Source of the DNA: Candidatus Saccharibacteria bacterium UBA1949
Lineage (GTDB): Bacteria; Patescibacteriota; Saccharimonadia; Saccharimonadales; Saccharimonadaceae
Reading direction: 5' to 3'
Assembly (NCBI GenBank): GCA_002336735.1
Contig: DDER01000005.1
Coordinates: forward strand, 10,509-25,068
DNA: 14,560 nt
The notes below the pieces were generated by a model, which was given only the letters and a program-made list of their open reading frames with translations, ran no database searches and was not told the DNA's origin. A program made the translations under genes and the position numbers. The stretch's first letter is position 1. Each line of letters starts with the position of its first letter. Positions 12,995 through 14,560 of the stretch are shown one piece after another.

Positions 12995-13564
12995 ATGATA
13001 ATACTTGGCAGTCAATTATTAAACACACCAGTCATGGGACTGCAAACAGGATCTGAGCTAGCTCGCACGAAACGAGCAATTATCGATCCCGCTACCCTCA
13101 CTATAATCGCCTATGAAGTCGACGGGCCGCTCCTGTCCCAAAAACCTTCCCTCATTCGCTTAGTCGATATTCGAGAGATTAGCGATATGGGGTTGATTGT
13201 TGATTCAAGTGATGAATTTGTCTCACCTAGTGATGTCATCAAGCTGCACGAAGTCTATCAGCTGCACTTTCTCTTGCTCGGCATGTCCGTATTAGACGAA
13301 CAACGACGCAAACTCGGCAAGATTATTGACTACACCATCGAGACTCTAGGTTTTACGGTACAGCAGCTTACTGTCAAGCGACCCCTACTACAAAGCTTTA
13401 CCGATACCGAGCTTCTCATTCATCGCCAACAGATTATCGAAATCAATAACGAAGCAATAGTTATCCAAGCCGACGCAAAACTAACCGAGCCCACTCTTGA
13501 ACAGGTTGGCGGTAGCTACGTCAATCCATTTCGCAAAACAAATACCGCCTCGCTCATCGAATAG
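12995..13564 (+). CDS. Tandem PRC-barrel protein of the pilus locus
   Basis: The product has 189 residues from the ATG at 12995 (two more from 12989, which lies at or before the likely transcription start). The first half, MIILGSQLLNTPVMGLQTG with TLTIIAYEVDGP and VDIREIS, is a PRC-barrel pattern: a short strand for entry, a G-x-x-I/V turn and an exported strand. The second half (about 88-165, LLGMSVLDEQRRKLGKIID and INNEAIVI) repeats it. PRC barrels are adapters in RNA maturation (RimM), photosynthetic reaction centres and other complexes. The C-terminal YVNPFRK echoes the NPF ending of the preceding gene product. Its place behind pilMNO suggests a regulatory or docking role in pilus assembly. 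Confidence 0.75.
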   Translation: MIILGSQLLNTPVMGLQTGSELARTKRAIIDPATLTIIAYEVDGPLLSQKPSLIRLVDIREISDMGLIVDSSDEFVSPSDVIKLHEVYQLHFLLLGMSVLDEQRRKLGKIIDYTIETLGFTVQQLTVKRPLLQSFTDTELLIHRQQIIEINNEAIVIQADAKLTEPTLEQVGGSYVNPFRKTNTASLIE

Positions 13565-13576
13565 CCACATGTGATA

Positions 13577-14266
13577 CTATGCCTGTTCTGACATATCTAG
13601 TAGCGCAGCTTTGATGTCGTCATACTTGAACCCTTGGCGAGCTAAGTATTGAACTAGTTTTTGGTCATCGGGATATTTAGCACGTTTTCTAGCAATGAGC
13701 TTTGCAAGCTCATCGCTATCGTTACGCTCCGATTCGTGGAGCACTTGGTTGATTATTGCGCCGCTGACACCCTTTGTTTGTAGCTCGGCCTGCAATTGAC
13801 GCAGAGAGGCACCCTTTGCGATATGCCTACTCTCCACCCACCAGCGCGCAAACTGTTCGTCATCAACATACTTTTTCTGTTGTAGTTTTGTCAATACTCG
13901 TTCGGTGAGGGCAGGGGAGTAGCCAGACTTTTCTATGATGATGCCCTGCCTGTTTTTGTATTTCGTACGAAGTGTTTTGCGGTACAGATAGTCGCGTACT
14001 TCGCGCACGCTGTGCGGCCGCATCAGGCAATACTCAAGCGCCCGCGAGTAGAGCTTGCCAAACTGGCTCTCTATTTCGAGCTCCGCTAGTTCCTCCTCCC
14101 CCAGTTCCCTACCGACTTTTACGTTAAGATCAGTTATCTGTGAAATATCCAAACTAAATCGATACTTCCCATCGATACTGATATTTACCCGATCAGGATT
14201 GCGGGCTTGTGCCGAAATACTCGTGATTTTCATCGACAAAAGCTTGTTGTTTTGCGAACTCATCAT
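13577..14266 (-). CDS. recX: RecX, regulator of RecA
   Basis: The 229-residue product is a RecX-family helical repeat protein. ALEYCLMRPHSVREVRDYL (near residue 76-94), LTKLQQKKYVDDEQFARWWVESR (near 125-147) and KGASLRQLQAELQTKGV are characteristic. RecX binds RecA filaments and limits their extension. The gene lies downstream of recA on the same strand, its usual position, with 162 bases between. The first ATG is at 14266; an internal ATG (residue 12, MKITSISAQ) is a plausible alternative because the family core begins there. The end converges with the PRC-barrel gene across 12 bases, with no clear terminator. Confidence 0.9.
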   Translation of the reverse strand: MMSSQNNKLLSMKITSISAQARNPDRVNISIDGKYRFSLDISQITDLNVKVGRELGEEELAELEIESQFGKLYSRALEYCLMRPHSVREVRDYLYRKTLRTKYKNRQGIIIEKSGYSPALTERVLTKLQQKKYVDDEQFARWWVESRHIAKGASLRQLQAELQTKGVSGAIINQVLHESERNDSDELAKLIARKRAKYPDDQKLVQYLARQGFKYDDIKAALLDMSEQA

Positions 14267-14321
14267 ACAGTGATTCGTTGGGACTCTATGGCGTATTACC
14301 TTGCCCCCTACAGCCTCAGAC

Positions 14322-14429
14322 TCACCTCAAGGCACCAGTCTCGGTCACGCATGCAAGGAGGCTATTTATTCCCTCGGGGCGCGCGTTTTGCGGCATCTGC
14401 CTGTTTGTATCATTGTTCTGCTCTGCCAT
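14322..14429 (-). CDS. Possible 35-residue ORF coupled to recA
   Basis: An ATG overlaps the recA stop (TAATG) and opens a frame of 35 residues rich in Asn, Gln and Thr that ends before recX. The overlap resembles the coupling between pilN and pilO, but the product has no recognisable family. The same DNA also forms several short stems, so it may be a structured spacer and not a gene. Confidence 0.2.
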   Translation of the reverse strand: MAEQNNDTNRQMPQNARPEGINSLLACVTETGALR

Positions 14430-14560
14430 TATTCTATCTCAGCAGCGACTTTTGCGCGAACTTTTTGCTCGATTTCCTCGAGAACGTCAGGATTTCCCTT
14501 AAGATATTTCTTGGTCTGCTCGCGGCCTTGGCCGATTTTGGCGTCGTTGTAGTCAAACCA
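14429..14560 (-). CDS. recA: RecA recombinase, C-terminal end (partial)
   Basis: The last 43 codons of recA enter from the right edge. The reading WFDYNDAKIGQGREQTKKYL is the highly conserved start of the RecA C-terminal region (usual form SWFSYNGERIGQGRENVKQYL). It continues with GNPDVLEEIEQKVRAKV and ends in a short acidic tail, AAEIE. RecA forms ATP-dependent filaments on single-stranded DNA for repair and SOS induction. The ATPase core lies outside the window. recX follows downstream. Confidence 0.95.
   Translation of the reverse strand, partial: WFDYNDAKIGQGREQTKKYLKGNPDVLEEIEQKVRAKVAAEIE

Noticed and set aside
14278..14552. Plus-strand ORFs near the right end
   Set aside because: They are antisense to the recA end and the recA-recX spacer, with no recognisable product.

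Overview
The window reads as a chromosomal segment of a small-genome bacterium of the Patescibacteria/CPR type, most likely Saccharibacteria (TM7). This is an inference. It rests on a one-domain-length TsaB, a pilB-pilC-pilM-pilN-pilO cluster ending in a PRC-barrel gene, ribonuclease Y, several genes whose -10 box lies only 6 to 9 bases before the start codon, and a moderate GC content. TGA is used as a stop (pilM, the hydrolase), so the UGA=Gly code of Gracilibacteria and Absconditabacteria does not apply.

Layout. (1) Bases 1-2890 are an accessory, partly decayed zone. It opens with the 3' end of a tRNA (probably tRNA-Pro) and a hairpin terminator. It then holds a possible HsdS tail fragment, a small ORF that resembles a cold-shock domain, a GC-rich helix-turn-helix remnant of a recombinase, several palindromes, an alpha/beta hydrolase followed by a 43-residue membrane protein, and an internally deleted Y1 (IS200-like) transposase. 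The T-loop/3' end of the tRNA is repeated 1.3 kb downstream, which suggests an integration site. An upstream module of about 110 bp occurs twice, once before the cold-shock-like gene and once before the hydrolase. (2) Bases 2891-4231 encode a four-helix membrane protein and a sortase-fold protein in which all three catalytic residues are replaced. (3) On the minus strand, rny and a Nudix gene form one operon and tsaE-tsaB another. (4) Bases 7295-13564 are a type IV pilus assembly cluster: pilB, pilC, pilM, pilN, pilO, a PilP-like small protein and a tandem PRC-barrel protein. (5) On the minus strand follow recX and the last 43 codons of recA.

How the genes work together. pilB (ATPase), pilC (inner-membrane platform) and pilM/N/O (alignment complex) would build the pilus motor. 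No pilin, prepilin peptidase or PilT lies in the window. tsaE and tsaB serve t6A tRNA modification, rny serves mRNA turnover, and recA/recX serve recombination. The most unusual items are the catalytically dead sortase, the duplicated promoter-proximal module in the accessory zone, the tRNA-end direct repeat, and the recurring leaderless-type promoter spacing.
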